64,000 nt of DNA from Methyloversatilis sp. XJ19-49. GTDB taxonomy: Bacteria; Pseudomonadota; Gammaproteobacteria; Burkholderiales; Rhodocyclaceae. The notes beneath the pieces were generated by a model. That model worked only from the letters and a program-made list of their open reading frames with translations. It ran no database searches and had not been told where the DNA came from. Below, piece after piece: positions 62,274-64,000 of the stretch. The position numbers and the translations under genes were made by a program. Every line of letters begins with the position of its first letter. Positions within the stretch are counted from its first letter, which is position 1. The stretch is taken from NCBI RefSeq assembly GCF_024580145.1, contig NZ_JANINI010000001.1:478626-542625 (forward strand), given 5' to 3'.

Positions 62274-63290
62274 ATGTATAACTCGCCCTATCTCCGCCAG
62301 AACACCAGCGTGCGCCGCGTCATGGTGACCGTGCTCGTTGCCATGCTGCCGGCCATCGCCCTGCAGGTGTGGCTGTTCGGCATCGGCCTGCTGCTGCAGA
62401 TCGCGATCGCCAGCGCCACTGCGCTGGCCTGCGAAGCCGCCATGCTGTCGCTGCGCCGCCGCCCGGTGGCACGCGCACTCGGCGACGGCAGCGCGCTGGT
62501 CACCGCCTGGCTGATCGCCGTCTGCCTGCCGCCGCTGCTGCCCTGGTGGATGATCGTCATCGGCACGTCGTTCGCGATCGTCATCGGCAAGCACCTCTAC
62601 GGTGGCCTCGGCCAGAACCCGTTCAACCCGGCCATGCTGGCCTATTGCGTGCTGATCATCAGCTTTCCGGCACTGATGTCGCAGTGGCCCGGACTGCAGG
62701 GCAGCGACGCCGCCACACAGCTCGACTGGGTGCTCGGCGGCGAGCGCGTGCTCGACGCGGTCACCGGCGCCACACCGCTGGATGCGCTGCGCACCGGGCT
62801 GCTCGGCAACGCCGATGTCTCCGCCGTGATGCAGTCAGCGGCTTTCGGTCACTTGGGCGGCGCCGGCTGGGAATGGGTCGCACTGGCCTGGGGCGCGGGC
62901 GGCCTGCTGCTGCTCGCGCTGCGCATCATCACCTGGCACATTCCGGTCGCGTTCCTCGGCGCCATGTCGCTGGTGTCCGGCGTGGCCTGGCTGATCGATC
63001 CGTCGCACCACGCCAGCCCGGCCTTCCACCTGCTGGCCGGCGGCACGATGCTGGGTGCCTTCTTCATCGCGACCGATCCGGTGTCGGGCGCGACGACACC
63101 GCGCGGGAAGCTGATCTTCGCGGCGGGCATCGCGCTCATCGCCTGGCTCATCCGTGCCTTCGGCGCCTACCCGGACGGCATTGCCTTCGCGGTGCTGCTG
63201 CTGAACATCTGCGTGCCGCTGATCGACATCAAGACCCAGCCGCCCGTGTTCGGCCACAAGGTCGAGCCACCGGAAGGCGGCACACGATGA
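62274..63290 (+). CDS. rnfD: Rnf complex membrane subunit RnfD
   Basis: A 338-residue inner-membrane subunit with many hydrophobic helices. The flavinylation motif TGATPLDALR (Thr167 carries covalent FMN) is intact. PNPAMLAYCVLI-type and DPVSGATTPRGK segments match the NqrB/RnfD family. It starts at ATG 62274, and its stop overlaps the rnfG start by 4 bases. The 99-base gap before it (62175-62273) shows no feature. Confidence 0.95.
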   Translation: MYNSPYLRQNTSVRRVMVTVLVAMLPAIALQVWLFGIGLLLQIAIASATALACEAAMLSLRRRPVARALGDGSALVTAWLIAVCLPPLLPWWMIVIGTSFAIVIGKHLYGGLGQNPFNPAMLAYCVLIISFPALMSQWPGLQGSDAATQLDWVLGGERVLDAVTGATPLDALRTGLLGNADVSAVMQSAAFGHLGGAGWEWVALAWGAGGLLLLALRIITWHIPVAFLGAMSLVSGVAWLIDPSHHASPAFHLLAGGTMLGAFFIATDPVSGATTPRGKLIFAAGIALIAWLIRAFGAYPDGIAFAVLLLNICVPLIDIKTQPPVFGHKVEPPEGGTR

Positions 63291-64000
63291 GCGACGCGGA
63301 GCGTGACACCCCGGCGGCGACACCGGCCGCCGATCCGGCATCGGCCGAGGCGTTGCCCAGCGCACTGACAGCGCACGAACTGACACCACCCGCCAGTGCA
63401 GCCGGCACCGCCGCGCGATCGGCCCTGCTGCTCGGCACCTTCACGCTCATCTTCACCGCGCTGATGGCGCTTACCTTCGAAGCCACGCGCGAGCCGATCC
63501 GCGCATCGGTCGAAGCGCGCCGGCTCGAGCTGATCGCCCAAGTTCTGCCGCAGGGCGACTACGACAACGCGCTGCTGACCGACATCGTGCAGTTGCCGTC
63601 ACTGCCCGCGCTGGGCATTGCCGGGCCGGTCACGCTGCACCGCGCGCGACGCGGCGCCGATCCGGTCGCGCTGGTGTTCGAGGCGCAGGCGCCCGACGGC
63701 TACAGCGGCGCGATCCGCCTGCTGATCGCGCTGCGTGCCGATGGCACACTGGGCGGCGTGCGGGTCGTTGCGCACAAGGAAACACCCGGCCTGGGCGACT
63801 ACATCGACCCGGCCAAGGACCGCGCCACGCCGAAGTGGATCGCCCAGTTCGTCGGCCGCGACACCGCGCAGGCGGGCAGCTGGACGGTGCGCAAGGACGG
63901 TGGCGACTTCGCCTACATGACGGGTGCGACGATTTCGCCGCGCGCCGTGATCCGCGCCACGGGGCGGGGGGGGGGGGGGGGGCGCCCCCCCCCCCCCCCC
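63287..64000 (+). CDS. rnfG: Rnf complex subunit RnfG (3' end missing)
   Basis: A truncated RnfG. The start overlaps rnfD by 4 bases. An Ala/Pro/Thr-rich N-terminal extension (residues about 1-40) precedes the single membrane helix (ALLLGTFTLIFTALMALTFE). The FMN-binding domain contains DGTLGGVRVVAHKETPGLGDYI and the flavinylation motif YMTGATISPRAVI near residue 215. The frame runs off the window; the last about 38 bases are G/C homopolymers and should not be translated. The extension is longer than in most RnfG proteins. Confidence 0.88.
   Translation, partial: MSDAERDTPAATPAADPASAEALPSALTAHELTPPASAAGTAARSALLLGTFTLIFTALMALTFEATREPIRASVEARRLELIAQVLPQGDYDNALLTDIVQLPSLPALGIAGPVTLHRARRGADPVALVFEAQAPDGYSGAIRLLIALRADGTLGGVRVVAHKETPGLGDYIDPAKDRATPKWIAQFVGRDTAQAGSWTVRKDGGDFAYMTGATISPRAVIRATGRGGGGGRPPPPP
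63962..64000. other. G/C homopolymer end, probable assembly artefact
   Basis: From about 63962 the sequence becomes a run of G (broken by a single C), then GCG, then a run of C, which would fold on itself. It falls inside rnfG, whose family has no such stretch. It looks like a contig end or read artefact rather than real DNA. Confidence 0.8.

Overview
The window reads as one stretch of a high-GC betaproteobacterial chromosome, most plausibly a Rhodocyclales-type facultative methylotroph such as Methyloversatilis. This is an inference from gene content: tetrahydromethanopterin (H4MPT) C1 genes ending in fae, a PQQ alcohol dehydrogenase, a PEP-CTERM protein, an Rnf complex and many cyclic-di-GMP proteins. 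No rRNA, tRNA, CRISPR array, phage or complete insertion sequence was seen.

Layout. 1-6.2 kb: H4MPT-linked formaldehyde oxidation and cofactor genes (mptG 3' end, mtdB, ATP-grasp, mch, ATP-grasp, CitG-like, fae), closed by two hairpins. 6.3-16.4 kb: GST, a flavocytochrome c pair (fccAB-like), ClcA, a gamma-glutamyltransferase-like enzyme, a PEP-CTERM protein, a DUF1223 protein, a short BLUF photoreceptor and a YlqF/RbgA-type GTPase. 16.4-16.9 kb: 25 copies of a 13-bp repeat fused to a perfect REP doublet. 17-21.3 kb: etfB-etfA-acyl-CoA dehydrogenase facing a divergent TetR regulator, with paired operator-like palindromes between. 21.4-25 kb: phosphohexomutase, then two HDOD proteins. 25-34.2 kb: alaS, glpK, ugpQ, an orphan UgpB-like binding protein, a Tas-type reductase and rlmM. 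34.2-36.3 kb: a second REP cluster and an RhlE-type helicase.

36.7-40 kb: a PQQ alcohol dehydrogenase with the Asp-x-Asp lanthanide signature behind a near-consensus sigma-54 promoter, followed by a XoxJ/MxaJ-like periplasmic protein and a cupin. 40.3-45 kb: a third REP cluster, pbpC and three small or membrane proteins. 45-50 kb: cfa and a DinG/YoaA helicase. 50.4-55.4 kb: a REC-PAS-GGDEF-EAL protein and a hybrid binding-protein/histidine kinase. 55.4-59.1 kb: an SbmA/BacA-type ABC protein, a crotonase, DUF488, YidB and a small membrane protein. 59.3-64 kb: rnfA-B-C-D and the start of rnfG, cut at an apparent contig end of pure G then C.

The C1 logic is coherent: the PQQ enzyme would make aldehyde in the periplasm, Fae would condense formaldehyde with H4MPT, and MtdB and Mch would oxidise it. 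The FhcABCD complex and the mxa and pqq genes must lie elsewhere.

The least explained signals are non-coding. A pair of MITE-like elements shares 26-bp terminal inverted repeats, and the edge of each supplies the stop codon of the upstream gene. A 24-nt motif, 21/24 identical, sits upstream of both the flavocytochrome pair and the PEP-CTERM gene. Three REP doublets each carry their own tandem array.
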